Below, piece after piece: positions 1 through 11,320 of a stretch of DNA of 64,000 nucleotides. This stretch comes from Piliocolobus tephrosceles. Its lineage: Eukaryota > Chordata > Mammalia > Primates > Cercopithecidae. The stretch lies in NCBI RefSeq assembly GCF_002776525.5, contig NC_045436.1:96921057-96985056 (forward strand), given 5' to 3'. The stretch's first letter is position 1, and each line of letters opens with the position of its first letter. The translations under genes were made by a program, and so were the position numbers. Below the pieces are notes generated by a model. That model was not told where the DNA came from. It searched no databases and was given only the letters and a program-made list of their open reading frames with translations.

Positions 1-113
1 GCTGACGAGTTGATGGGTGCAGCACACCAACATGGCACATGTATACACATGTAGCCTGCACGTTATGCACATGTACCCTAGAACTTGAAGTATAATAATA
101 ATAATAAAAAAAA
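1..113 (+). mobile_element. LINE-1 (L1PA) 3' end, cut by window edge
   Basis: The sequence is the terminal 3' UTR of a primate L1: the 'gggtgcagcacaccaacatgg', 'catgtatacacatgta' and 'gaacttgaagtataataat' segments match the L1PA end, followed by an AATAAT/A-rich tail at about 93-113. The 5' part lies outside the window, so its length is unknown. It is non-coding. Confidence 0.9.
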
Positions 114-940
114 GGTATTCAAATCTTTAAAATTTGTGCTTAGAGTCTCTAATTTATTAGCAGAGTCTAATGATCATATCTGTAATTTTTCTTTATTTCT
201 TGGCAAAAAAAGTAATGCAACAATGATATTTTATAAAGAATAAAATCCTTTTGTGAAATACATTTCTGTAGCTCATTTAAGGGAAACTGTGCATAGAAGT
301 AGAACTGGAATATCTTTCTTATTATGAAGTTATTCAGACCACTTGCAACATCTGGAAATAGGTCTCTTATACCCAAGGCAGATAAAGTACATCCTTTACA
401 GTAAAGACAGGACTGATTGAATAGTTTAGGCAGGGCTCGTCTTACAGTTACCTGTTGGAAAGATGGAGCTATAAATAGTTTACTTATAAAATTACAGCCT
501 ATACATAATGTCCCATATATCATGAAAATAATTTGTAAAATTATTCAAATGTGAATAATATGTCACACTATCAAATGGGTTTTACAGACGATTCATTTAG
601 CATCTTTAAACATTTTGAGAAATAATACTTTTTTAAAAATATAGAAAGCATATAAGCATTATATCTAGAGAAAATCATACTATGTAGATATTCTCAAAGT
701 AGATATTTGTAAATATGCTACAGAGCCTGACTCAATATATTCTCTTAAAATAGTGTCTGCTTTATTTCATTGTAGAAAAAAAAGTTTTCTAGATGTGTTC
801 GCTAGTAAGACAGCAACGGAAAAGTCCTCATTAATTCCCATTAACCGAAACATGCATGAATGGAAAACGCAGTCTTCAAATTTATATGTTTGAAAGCTAG
901 GTAGGTAACTTACGCTAATTAAAAAACTTAAAGAGAAATA
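114..940. other. AT-rich sequence, nothing recognised
   Basis: I see no gene, repeat family or conserved motif here. Open frames on the minus strand (up to 118 codons at 167-523) have no recognisable domain and are compatible with chance. Confidence 0.5.
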
Positions 941-1423
941 TAGTTGACCTTTGAACATTGTGGATTTGGAGCTGCACAGGTCCATTTACATGTGTATTTT
1001 TTTCCAATAACAATTTCACCTAGCATACCTGCCTTCCTTTCCACCTCCTGCACCTAATCCACCTCCATGAGAAGACCAATCTCTTCTTTCCCTCTTCCTC
1101 CGCATCTGACTGAACATAAATATGACAAAGATGAAGACCTTTATGATGATCCACTTCCTCTTAATTAATACTAAATATATCCTCTCTTCCTCATGATTTT
1201 CTTAATAACATTTTAAACTCTAGCTTACTTTATTTTAAGAATACAGTATATGCTATATATAACATACAAAATATGTGCCAATTTACTGTTTATATTACAA
1301 ATAAGACTTCCAGTCAACTGTAAGCTATTAGGAGTTAAGTTTTTGGAGATTCATGTTATACGCAGATTTCCAACTGACTGGGGATTGGATTCTTTAACTC
1401 CAGTATTGTTCCAGGGTCAACTG
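941..1423 (+). mobile_element. Tigger-group MITE (MER44-type)
   Basis: This is a short non-autonomous DNA transposon with terminal inverted repeats: the left end reads 'tagttgacctttgaac' and the right end '...gttccagggtcaactg', which are reverse complements apart from a few mutations. The interior ('gatgaagacctttatgatgatccacttcc', 'cttactttattttaagaatacag') matches my memory of the MER44 consensus in the TcMar-Tigger superfamily. It encodes nothing. A second copy in the opposite orientation is at 9388-10160. Confidence 0.8.
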
Positions 1424-1879
1424 TTCATATGAATGTGTCATACGCATTTCTTTTATTAAGGTTTGTCGAGGAAATTTATATTTTTTTTTGAATGAAACTT
1501 ATACTAGTTATTCACAGTTTTTTATGCTAGTAATTCATAACTCCAATGTTTAAATCAAGTATTCTTATACAGATATTAAACTTGTATTAAAGTATTATTA
1601 CTTAATAGTAATGAAATTATTCAATATATTTTCTTTTTTGGGGTTTTTTTTTTTGCTTATCATTGTGAAATATAGAAAATTTTTTATGTATCAATATTTT
1701 GTTGTTTTTTAATTGTAAAGTAGAATTACATTCCCACTATAGGTTTAATCATTCACTTTAATAACTTTATAAAAATACTTTCATAAAATATCATTAATAA
1801 CCTTTGAACATTAGGGTATTTTTTAGGGGTCACAATTGGTTATTTGAGATTAAAGCTCAGGAACTAAAATACAGCATCA
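1424..1879. other. AT-rich unassigned sequence
   Basis: Very AT-rich DNA with T-runs near 1635-1654. Nothing is recognised. Confidence 0.5.
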
Positions 1880-2110
1880 TAAACTCTAAGAAAATTTAGT
1901 TTAATAGATGTCACCAAACTTTTCTTGAAAGTGATTATGTCCACATATACTCCTGCCAGATATTCACAAGAATTTCAGCTGCTCCACAACAATGCTTGGA
2001 ATTGTTATTTATTTAAAAATATTTTTAATATCCCATCCATTCAGGTTGCACTACTGTGTGTGGATTTAGATGAAATATCACACTGTGGTTATTGATATTC
2101 GGCTTACTGA
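1880..2110 (-). mobile_element. Degraded L1M/L1ME fragment, antisense
   Basis: Patches such as 'caccaaactttt', 'tcctgccagatattcacaagaatttcagctgctccacaac' and 'atatcacactgtggttattga' align loosely with the antisense L1 segment that in consensus covers the end of ORF2. Divergence is high, so this could also be coincidence over part of the range. Confidence 0.45.
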
Positions 2111-5100
2111 ACAGTTGTCAATAAACTAAATTACACAACTTGTAAATATGAGGAAGTGTGTTCCCAGTGAGGTGAACCTTTGTAGAGAAGTCTCTAATGC
2201 AGAGTGAGTTCCTAAGTCACTTAGTGCAGAGACTAACTGACCCCCTTGATCTCTTCCCAGCTTATTGTGAAATGGTAGCCACACAATAAGCTATCACATC
2301 ACATTGCTTTGCATCTTTATTTACCTCACACATTTGCACCTTGGACTTGCACCTCCCAAATAAAATACTTAAAATACTAGTTCTCTAAATCTTGCCTCAG
2401 CTTCTAATATTTAGAGGACATTGACTAAGACTACTACGTTTTATACTGCCTCCTTCCTAGAAGTGGGGAGTGACTAACATGTTTATGTAAGAAAACACTT
2501 GACCTATTAGCCACCATCGGCTATAGGGAACTTAACACTGTTTACTTACATATGTTTATTCTAGAAATATAAAGTTATACTGATAAACACAAATCAAAGT
2601 CTCTAATATTTTAGTACTTTTAGAAATTATTATATTTTCAGTCATCTTTAATCTATTTTAGGGCCTAGCAATATACTTTACAAATGCTAAATAACCATTC
2701 AATATTTTTAGAAGGAATGAATTAATGAGGTTTCATAATCCTGTAAGCAATCCTTTAGGACTCTTTTGTCAATATCTCTATTTATGGTTCCTCTGAGTTC
2801 AACATCTCTTAAGAATACTACAGTTTCTACAAAATTATATTTTGCTTTATCTATCTAGCTATCTAATTACCTATGTATCCATTTAGATCAACATCCAACT
2901 GTTAACTGATTGTACAGAATAGTCATCCTCCAGTGGGTGGAATAAGAGAATGACCAATTGGCTTATTGAAGATAGCTTCAATTGGAAGACCACACCATGT
3001 TTGTATTCCAGAAGATAAATGTATAGTTTTGTTTTTCCATAACCAGAATACATGGTCCAAAAGCAAAGATGTGAAAATAGAGTGAATCCTCTTGCTATTA
3101 TGCCTAGTAAGCTGCTTAAGAATTTTTTTCCCCAACTCACAACATTACTGGTTTGAGGAGAAAGATTCTAACAGGAACACAAAGATGGATCCACTGATGT
3201 TCAAGTTGCAGTTTCCACTTGGCCATTTGCCATGTGTAATTCCAATGAAGCCACAGATAAAATGAGAATTAGTCTAATGGCTGTCATGATTTAACTCAAC
3301 TGACAAGGGAATGTTGGATTACTCATTGAATTCACCTCTTGTACATTTTCCCTTTACTAGTTTTAATCTGTATCCTCTCTTTGCCATACGCTGTAACCAT
3401 AAGGGCAACAGGTTTTTTAGTCCTATAAGTCACTGAGCCCTCCTATCTGACAAAGCAAGGAAATATGTGTATATACTAAACCATATATATGCACATTTCC
3501 ACAAATATTTTTGTATTTGCACCTCTGTTAAGCAAAATGTAAATTCATATAGTTCTTTCACTTCAATCTGCTACCATGTCAATTATTGTAAAATCCTACC
3601 CTTATGTTTATACAATCGACCTCGCAACTGAGAGACATTCCCATTATCCACCATTCATTTATTTCATTGTTCAACTCCAGTATACATTTTTAGTTGTTTT
3701 AGATTTGTTAACATGCACAACTATGGGAAACTACTTTATCAACTAGTGTTCAGTGCTTATGTAAATGTTCTCGTGCCTTAGTGTTACAGTCTCCATTCAT
3801 TTCTACATTAGTTAGTCTTCCACTCACACCTGCAAGGGTCATGAAGATATCTGTTTAGGATATTCACTTGATATCCTGGTGGGGTTCCTGCAGGTAATAC
3901 TCATAAAAATGTGACATTATCTTCTATCTTCTCAGGATAGAAAAATTTCTATTTCAATAAAATCAATGGTTTCAACAAAAGTGACACATTTCTTCTTCTC
4001 TTCATTATTTATGTTTTTTTCAAATTCCTAGGAAGTGTGATTTCAAAGGACGGTGGCTGCCTAAGTTAGTTACATTCATCAATGTATGTTCTTTCATGAA
4101 AAGCAGACAATCAAACTGTTTCTAATGTTTCATTACATATCCTAATTCAGTTTGATTCAAAAAGCTTTCAGTAACTACAATTAAATGCCATGTGTTATTT
4201 CAGATCCTGGCAATCAAGACATGAGCAAGATTATATCCATATTAAATTATATTACTGGTTCACTGGAAGACCTAGAAGTTGGAGACTGAAAGAAGTTCTC
4301 TACAACAATGGAAACATCTGAACAATGACTGACCATCACCCTCTCAGTAAACTACATAGCATATAATTCACTTAATGAACACAGTTTGATTGCACAACTT
4401 TATTGTCTAGAGAAAGAATTTGAGATCAAAAAGAGTACTCAAAGTACCTTGACCTTTTATGATTACAACTAACTACACATTTAACATAGCTGAAATTCAA
4501 TTTTGGAGACTTGGATTTGATAGACATTCCGTATGCTTTCTCATTCAACTATACAATTTTAAAATAATACATAAATTTAAAAATTTTGTTTTTAAATGCC
4601 TACTTATATACATCTTATGACCTTATGACAAGTAGATATTTCCAACATTTTTAAATTTCTATGATAAGAGCATTTACCTCCTCTCTATTTGTGAATTCGA
4701 GACACTGATTGATGACTATTGAACGAAACACAGAATGAGTAGTTGCCCAACCAAAGATTGTTTACTGATTTGCGAAATGAATGGAACTTTTTTCTTGTGA
4801 ACTTTGGGAGTGAATATTTAAAGATAAAGATATTAAATAAAACTAAATACACAGACATGCACACATGGGGAAATGTTGCTGTGCAGATACTATTAATGAC
4901 AAAATCTGACCTTTAGGATACTGATCTTAAGAGATTGTTTATACTATAGGTCACTGCAAGCAGGCAAAAAAAAAAAAAAAAAAATAAGTGAATATAACAC
5001 ATTTTGATAAATGAAAGAAATAACTCTCAAATATCTGACAGCCAGCATCTCCTCATTTTCTTCCAAGGATATGAAAGGAAAGGAATAATTTTGATTTTTA

Positions 5101-5327
5101 AGGTGAAAAATACGTTATAACTGCTGGTTGTATTCACTCAACCTCCCTTTCTTAGGAAGCACAACGATGTCTTGGTTCTAACTTCTTCATGAATTTACTG
5201 ACATTTCTATTATGACATAGACCAAAGACATCAGCTTAATAAACAACCTTCTGCTGAGTACATGCAAGAGCAACTCTTAATACCCCCACACAAATGTTTT
5301 TTAAACCACATGATTTATACACATATT
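2111..5327. other. 3.2 kb of unassigned AT-rich DNA
   Basis: I recognise no gene or repeat family here apart from a 20-base A-run near 4964-4983. Minus-strand frames at 2883-3140 overlap each other in two frames and resemble no known protein. The stretch 2880-3370 has a slightly more complex base composition and could be an old, unrecognised repeat. Confidence 0.45.
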
Positions 5328-5336
5328 CCTAGTTTT

Positions 5337-5635
5337 TGTTTGTTTGTTTTGTTTTGTTTTGAGATGGAATCTCTGTCACCGAGGCTGGAGTGCACTTGCA
5401 CTATATCGGCTCACTGCAAGCTCCGCCTCCTGGGTTCACACCATTCTCCTGCTTCAGCCTCCCCAGTAGCTGGGACTACAGACGCCCACCACCATGCTTG
5501 GCTAATTTTTGTATTTTTACTAGAGACGGGATTTCACCATATTAGCCAGGATGGCCTCAATCTCCTGACCTTGGATCCACCCGCCTCAACCTCCCAAAGT
5601 GCTGGGATTATAGGCGTGAGCCACCACGCCCGGCA
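5337..5635 (-). mobile_element. Alu (AluY/AluS type), full length
   Basis: This is a complete antisense Alu: the T-rich tail (5337-5360) leads, followed by 'gagatggaatctctgtcacc', 'ctgcaagctccgcctcctgggttcacaccattctcctgc' and the 5' end '...gccaccacgcccggc'. A 9-bp target-site duplication 'cctagtttt' flanks it (5328-5336 and 5636-5644). Open frames on both strands here are Alu translations, not proteins. Confidence 0.95.
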
Positions 5636-5644
5636 CCTAGTTTT

Positions 5645-6493
5645 CTTTATGAAATGCTTAATCTCAAACCAAGAGTCGTTGTCTGGGGCCTCAGAAACAG
5701 CCAGCATCTGAGCTCCTAAATGAACCAAGCTTCACAGGCCTGTGGCTCCTAGGTACAACTTTTTAGTGGCATGAGTCAAAGTGTAATAAAAAAATCAAAG
5801 TCATTTTTGAAAGGCAAAACTGACAGCACACTCTTTAATTGAATAGAGCTGACAAGGCATTTGAAAGGAATTCTTCATAAATATTTAAAAGGACTCTTAG
5901 AGCCATAATTAACCTTGTACTACATTAATTTGACTAATATAGTTTATTTTCTTTCCAATTGAAGAATAATTCATTTACTGAACAAAATAGTTTTGGTTTT
6001 GCTGGCTTTAATTTTTTCAGCTTAGTAGTTTAATTTAGCATCTTGTGTCTACCTATGGATTTGTAAATGCTGCTAATTCATCAATAGTAGGTAAATCCAA
6101 TCTACATACTAAATAAGTTAGAGCTGAAGCAGCTGATTGAAGTCATCAAGTAACTTATTAGTAATTCTTTCCATTCCTTGTTCTTTAATGGGTTGTGTAG
6201 GTTTGTTCTTTATTACATTGATAAAATGAAAGCTGATAAGGAAAGTTAGAGATGAATGGCAGTTGAGAACATATATTGGAAATGGAAAGAATAGCAACGG
6301 TATGATTTCAGAAGCATTGAAGAAGTTATGTCAGATGAATGACACATGGTTGAAACACAAGTTTGCCTATCACATATTTTATTGTAATACTAGTTGCAGA
6401 GCTATGCTGACATTCACATTTTGTATTTTTTTTTTTTTTTTTTGGATTTCTGTTTCAATTTTTCTTTCTCTTTAATAGGATGTATTTAACTAT
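5645..6493. other. Unassigned AT-rich DNA
   Basis: No gene or known repeat is seen. A T-run occupies 6427-6443. Confidence 0.5.
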
Positions 6494-6841
6494 TGTATTA
6501 GTCCATTCCCTTGCAACTATGAAGACATACTAAAGATTGGGTGATATATAATGAAAAGAGGTTCAAATGACTTACAGTTTGCATGGCTGATGAGGCCTCA
6601 GGAAACTTAGATTCATGGTGGAAGACACCTCTTCACAGAGCAGCAGGAGAGAGAATGAGTGCCTAGCGAAGGGAGAACTCCCTTATAAAACCATAGTATC
6701 TCATGAGTATTCACTTACTATCATGAGAACAGCATGGGGGAAACCACTCCAGTGATTTAATTATCTCCAGCTGGTCCCACTCTTGACACATGGGAATTAT
6801 TACAATTCAAGGTGAGCTTTGGGTGACAACACAGAGATTTC
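6494..6841 (-). mobile_element. MaLR (MST/THE1-type) LTR, antisense
   Basis: The antisense LTR opens with 'tgtattagtccattccc' and runs through the typical 'gtttgcatggctgatgaggcctcagg', 'cccttataaaaccat' and 'tgggaattattacaattcaaggtgag' blocks. It is joined directly to MaLR internal sequence at about 6841, so it is the 3' LTR of an element read on the minus strand. Confidence 0.9.
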
Positions 6842-8373
6842 ACTACTAGCCCCTCCCAAATTTCACCTCTTCACATTTCAAAACACAATCTTGCTTTTTC
6901 AACAGTCTTCCAAAACCTTAACTCATTCCAGAATTAACCCAAAAGTCCAAGTCCGAAGTCTTATCTAAGACAGAGTGTGTCTCTTCCACTTATGAGCCTG
7001 TAAAATTAAAAGCAAGTTAGCTACTTCATAAATACAATGGGGGTACAGTCATAGGGTAAATACACCCATTCCAAATGGGAGAAATTGACCAAATGAAGGG
7101 GCTATAGGCCCAATGCAAGTCCAAAATTCAGTAGAGTAGTCATTAAAGCTTCAAGTCCCAAAATAATCTCCTTTGACTCCATGTTTCACATCCAGGTCAT
7201 TCTGATGCAAAAGGTGGGGTCCCATGGCCTTGGGCAGCTCCACCTCTGTGACTTTGCAGGGTACAGCCCCCCTCACAGCTGCTTTCACAGGCTGGCATTG
7301 AGTACCTGCAGTTTTTCCAGGTGCAGAGTGAAAACTATAGGTGGATCTATCATTCTGGGGTCTGGAGGAGGGTAGCTGTCTTCTCAAACCTCAACTGGGC
7401 AGTGCTTCAGTGGGAACTCTGTGTGGGGGCGCCAACTCCACATTTCCCTTCTGCACTGCCCTAGCAGAGGTTCTCCATAAGGGCTTCGCTCCTATAGAAA
7501 GTTTGTGCCTGGATATCAAGGCATTTCTATACTTTCTCTGAAATCTAGGCAGAGGTTCCCAAACCTCAATTCTTGACTTCTGTGCACCCACAGGCTCAAC
7601 ATCACATGGGATCCACCAAAGGTTGGGGCTTGAACCCTTTGAAGCAATGGCCCAAGCTGTACCTTGGCCCCTTTTAGCCACAGCTGGAGTTGAAACATCT
7701 GGGACACAGGGCACCATGTCCTGAGGCTGTACAGAGCAGCGTGAGCCTGGGCCCAACCCAGGAAGCCATTTTTATCTCCTAGGCCAACGGGTCTGTGATG
7801 CAATGGGCTGCCATGAAGGTCTCTGACATACCCTGAAGACATTTCCCCCATATTCTTAGTTTAACATTAGATTAACATTCTTAGATTAACATTCAGCTCC
7901 TCATAACTTATGCAAAATTTTGCACAGAAAATGGGTTTTTCTTTTCTATAGCATCTTCAAGCTGCAGATTTTCTTTTCCTCTTAAACACTTTGCCACTCA
8001 CAAATTTCTTCCACCAGATACCCTAAATCGTCACTCTGAATTTCAAAGTTCCCCAGATATCTAGGACAGGGGCAAAATGCTACCAGTCTCTCTGCTAAAA
8101 CATAGCAAGAGTCACCTTTGCTCCAATTCCCAAGAAGTTCTTCATCTCCATCTGGACGACCTCAGCCTGGACTTCATTGTCAGTAGCACTATCAGCATTT
8201 TGGTCAAAACCATTTAACAAGTCTCTAGGAAGTTCCAAACTTTCCTACATCTTCCTGTCTTTTTCTGAGCCCTCCAAACTGTTCCAACCACTGCTTCTTA
8301 CTCAGTTCCAAGTCGCCTGCACATTTTCAAGTATTTTTATGCCAGCACCCCACTCTCAGTGGTACCAATATAC
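6842..8373 (-). mobile_element. MaLR internal region (THE1/MST-int), antisense
   Basis: About 1.5 kb of THE1/MST internal sequence in antisense, starting with 'cccctcccaaatttcacctcttcacatttcaaaacacaatc' and ending with 'ccccactctcagtggtaccaat', the region next to the primer-binding site of the element. The many short open frames at 7151-7851 are remnants of this internal region. They have no intact gag or pol. The expected 5' LTR is missing: an unrelated sequence begins at 8374. Confidence 0.9.
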
Positions 8374-8791
8374 TGGACTTTATAGCCTGGCCTCTTTTCC
8401 AGGATTCTTCCTTTAGGGTGGGCTGCCTGCATGTGCAATGTCTTCCTTACTCTTGGGAAGTGAGTATGTGCAGTTTGTTTAGGAAGTTGTATGATGCCCA
8501 TCAAGGCTTTCTTCCCTTTTCCAGTGGTGTGCCCTTGGAAAGCCATACTGCTCCATTTTGTCTCTTAATACCCATGCCCAGGAAGTTGCTTCTCCCTGGT
8601 GCAGGTGTTCAATTAACACTTTAGTGCAACAGGTGTGGACTGTCGGGAAATGGCCTCTCCCTGGTGCTGTCTGCCAATTTATCACTTTTAAAGAGGCAAT
8701 GCAACAATTGCCGAACAATCACCTGATATTCATGGTGGGTGGGGGGAACACTTCTCCTGCCCTGCTTATGCCGGTTTAACTACCTGTAACA
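8374..8791. mobile_element. Unidentified 418-bp TG...CA segment, LTR-like
   Basis: This block replaces the expected MaLR 5' LTR. It starts 'tggacttta' and ends 'cctgtaaca', giving TG...CA ends, and it holds two imperfect copies of a ~65-bp unit (about 8579-8642 and 8645-8712, sharing 'tctccctggtgc' and 'cactttt-a'). These are features of LTRs, but I do not recognise the family, and no target-site duplication is visible because its two flanks come from different MaLR copies. Confidence 0.4.
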
Positions 8792-8870
8792 TTTGGGGGA
8801 CTACTGGGAAGGCATGATTGATTTTGAAATTTGAAAAGGACATAAGATTTAGGAGGGGCCAGAGGCAAAA
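8792..8870 (+). mobile_element. MaLR internal 3' end, sense
   Basis: The sequence 'tttgggggactactgggaaggcatgattgattttgaaatttg' and 'gatttaggaggggccagaggcaaaa' is the 3' end of MaLR internal DNA in sense orientation, joined to the LTR at 8871. It is opposite in orientation to the internal region at 6842-8373. Confidence 0.8.
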
Positions 8871-9227
8871 TGCTATCGTTTGTCTCTTTGTCCCCATTCA
8901 AATCCTATCTCAAACTGTAATCCGCATGTGTTAAAGGAGGGGCCTGGTGGGAGGTGATTGGATCATGTGTGCGTTTTCTCCCTTTCTGTTCTTATGATAG
9001 TGAGCGAATTCTAACAAGACATAATGGTGTTAGAGTGTGACACATTTCCCCTCACTCTTTCCTCTTCTGCCACTATGTAAGATGTGCTTTGCTTCCCCTT
9101 CCACCATTATTGTAAGTTTCCTGAGGCCTCTCCAGCCATGCAGAACCATGAATCAATTAAACCTGTTTTCTTGATAAGTTACCCAGTCTGATAGCTCTTT
9201 ATAGCAGTGTGAAAACGAGCTAATACA
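8871..9227 (+). mobile_element. MaLR (MST-type) LTR, sense
   Basis: A 357-bp LTR running from 'tgctatcgtttg' to 'cgagctaataca'. Diagnostic blocks are 'aggaggggcctggtgggaggtgattggatcatg', 'ccttccaccattattgtaagtttcctgaggcctctccagccatgc' and 'ttacccagtctgatagctctttatagcagtgtg'. Confidence 0.9.
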
Positions 9228-9387
9228 GGGAGTATTTAATAATGGCTTCACTTTAGTGTTTTTAATTGGACCCCAGACTGTCCATGTCTGCACACTGTGT
9301 GGATTTTTATTCTTCAGGTCAGTTTCTGCCAAGATAAACTTTTAAATCCTTTGTTTGGAGCTATAATCTGAATGACCTCCAATAATA

Positions 9388-9657
9388 CTGTTGCACCTGA
9401 ACAACTGGAGGGTTAGGGGTGCTGAGCCCTCCACACAGTCAAAAATCCATGTATAACTTTTGACTTTCACAAAATGTAACTGCCAATAGCTTACTGTTGA
9501 CTAGAAGCCTTGTCAACAAAACAGACAATAGACACAATTTTTTATGTTATATGTATTATATATTGTATTCTTACAATAAAGTAGGCTAGAGAAATAAAAT
9601 GTTATTAGGAAAACCTTAAGGACATATATTTCCTACACATAATTGGTAGTGGATCAT
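9388..9657 (-). mobile_element. MER44-type MITE, first half, antisense
   Basis: The reversed end of the same family as the 941-1423 element: 'cctgaacaactggagggttaggggtgctgagccctccacac', 'caaaaatccatgtataacttttgac' and 'tattgtattcttacaataaagtaggctagagaaa'. The element continues after the LTR that interrupts it at 9658. Confidence 0.8.
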
Positions 9658-10010
9658 TGTATTAGTCCATTCCAAGAAGAAATGACCAAGACTGGATAAT
9701 TTATAAAGAAAAAGAAGTTTAACGAACTCACTGTTCCACATGGCTGGGAGGCCTCACAGTCATGGTGGAAGGTGAAGGATGAGCAAAGTCACGTCTTACA
9801 TGGCAGCAGGCAAGAAAGCATGTGCAGGCGAACTGTCCTTATAAAACCATCAGATCTTGTGAGATTTATTCACTATCACAAAAGCAACATGGGGAAAACT
9901 CGCCCCCATGATTCAATTACCTACCACTGATTCCCTACTATGACATGTGGGGATTATGACAGCTACAATTCAAGATGAGATTTGGATAGGGATACAGGCA
10001 AACCATATCA
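9658..10010 (-). mobile_element. MST/THE1-type solo LTR inside the MITE
   Basis: A 353-bp antisense LTR from 'tgtattagtccattcc' to 'aaccatatca'. It has a perfect 5-bp target-site duplication 'atcat' (9653-9657 and 10011-10015), and the MER44-type sequence resumes exactly at the second copy ('atcatcataaaggtc'). No internal MaLR sequence is present, so it is a solo LTR. Confidence 0.95.
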
Positions 10011-10160
10011 ATCATCATAAAGGTCTTTATCTTTGTTCTATTTACATTCGGAAGGCTGAGGAGAAGGGGGGAAGAGCAGGAGTTGGTCTTGCTGTCTCAA
10101 AGTGGCAGAGGAAGAAGAAAAATCCATGTCTAAGTGGACCCACAAGTTTACATACATTTT
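10011..10160 (-). mobile_element. MER44-type MITE, second half
   Basis: Continuation of the element at 9388-9657: 'atcataaaggtctttatctttg', 'gaggctgag-like purine-rich' stretch at 10046-10075, 'gttggtcttgctgtctcaaagtggcagagg' and 'aatccatgtctaagtggaccc'. The terminal repeat beyond about 10160 is eroded. Confidence 0.8.
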
Positions 10161-10996
10161 GTACTGGGGTGAACTGAGGTTGAGTGGAGAACCAGGATAG
10201 CAATCATAGGGTTTAATTTTTAGTATTTTACTTAACTCCTTTCCTGTCAGACAGTTTTTCTCTCTCACCCTCAGCTATCGTTGGCATTCCTGACTATTGA
10301 TTTGCACTCACTAATTGTTTCCAGAGGATAAATGATTCATCTCTTGTTGGTTCTTGAAGACATATTTACCTGTCTCTGTGTGTGGTGGGGTGAGGACAAA
10401 TCTGGGCCTTTAAATTTTTCCTTGACTGTTACCTACATTCACCCATCACTCTGCCTGAAGTCCCTCCAAATCAGAAATTTCTCCATAGGTTCCTTCTGGA
10501 GCCAAGACAGCTTGTTTCATCCTCTATAGGCACTTAACTTTTAGCTTTTTTTGTGCTTACAAGTTATTTGTTGTTTATCTATTTGTTCCTCACATGACAA
10601 AAATATGTTGACACTTTACCTTTCCCCTGCTCTTCTGCCACCTCCTTTCCACTATTAATTTTCTTCATGCATACACACACACACACACACACACACACCC
10701 ACCACACATCCACAACTACTGTCCTTTTAGATCCTGAAAGAAAGAAGAGTAAAATATACATGTTCATTTTTCCAATCTTCACTTTCATCTTAGTAAATCT
10801 CCATTTTTTCCTTACTTTTCCACACAGAGATTATCAGTGGCCAAATCTAACAATCACCCCTAATTTCTTTTTATATAATTGAACTTACTTGCCAAAATTC
10901 ATTTCTTTACTGAGATTCTTTATTTCCTATATGTTTTATAACTCTACTATTTAAAATTTCTTCATTTTCTATTATCACGACTTCTAAAGTCTTAGC
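10161..10996. other. Unassigned DNA with a (CA)n tract
   Basis: Apart from the microsatellite at 10672-10698 I recognise nothing. Open frames crossing the CA tract translate it as Thr-His or Val-Cys repeats and are artefacts. Confidence 0.5.
10672..10698. repeat. (AC)n microsatellite
   Basis: An uninterrupted AC dinucleotide run of about 27 bases. Confidence 0.95.
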
Positions 10997-11320
10997 CAGT
11001 AGTCCTCCCACATCTGCGGAGAATATGCTCCAAGATTCCCAGTAGATGACTGAAACCAAAAACAATACTGAAGCCTATATACACTATTTTTCCCCATACA
11101 TACATACTTACATAAAGTTTAATTTTAAAATAGGCACAGTAAGAGGTTAACAACTATAACTAATAATTAAATAGAACAATTATAAAAAAATACTGTAATA
11201 AAAACTTTGTCACTGTGGTCTCTCTTTCTCTCTCAAAGTCCCATATCCTTCTGTACTCACTTATTGACCACAGGTAACAGTAACCATGGAAAGTGAAACC
11301 ATGGATAAGGGGGTCCACTT
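10997..11320 (+). mobile_element. Tigger-group DNA transposon remnant
   Basis: The left end 'cagtagtcctcccacatctgcgg' matches the Tigger terminal repeat. The interior ('gaagcctatatacactatttttcc', 'aggcacagtaagaggttaacaactataactaataatt', 'tgtggtctctctttctctctcaaa') and the right end 'ccatggataagggggtccact' are Tigger-like. It is internally deleted and has no transposase frame. Confidence 0.75.

Noticed and set aside
2883..3140. Two overlapping minus-strand frames of 70-85 codons
   Set aside because: I considered an old retroviral remnant, but no conserved motif is visible and two frames overlap over the same bases. Left as unassigned.
5262..5728. 149-codon plus-strand frame and its minus-strand partner
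   Set aside because: Both are typical Alu translations ('SAHCKLRLLGSHHSPASASPVAG' style on one strand, 'AWWLTPIIPALWEAEAG' style on the other).
7151..7851. Cluster of overlapping frames on both strands resembling small genes
   Set aside because: All lie in the MaLR internal region (THE1/MST-int, antisense). That region has a higher GC content and so fewer stops; no intact retroviral domain is present.
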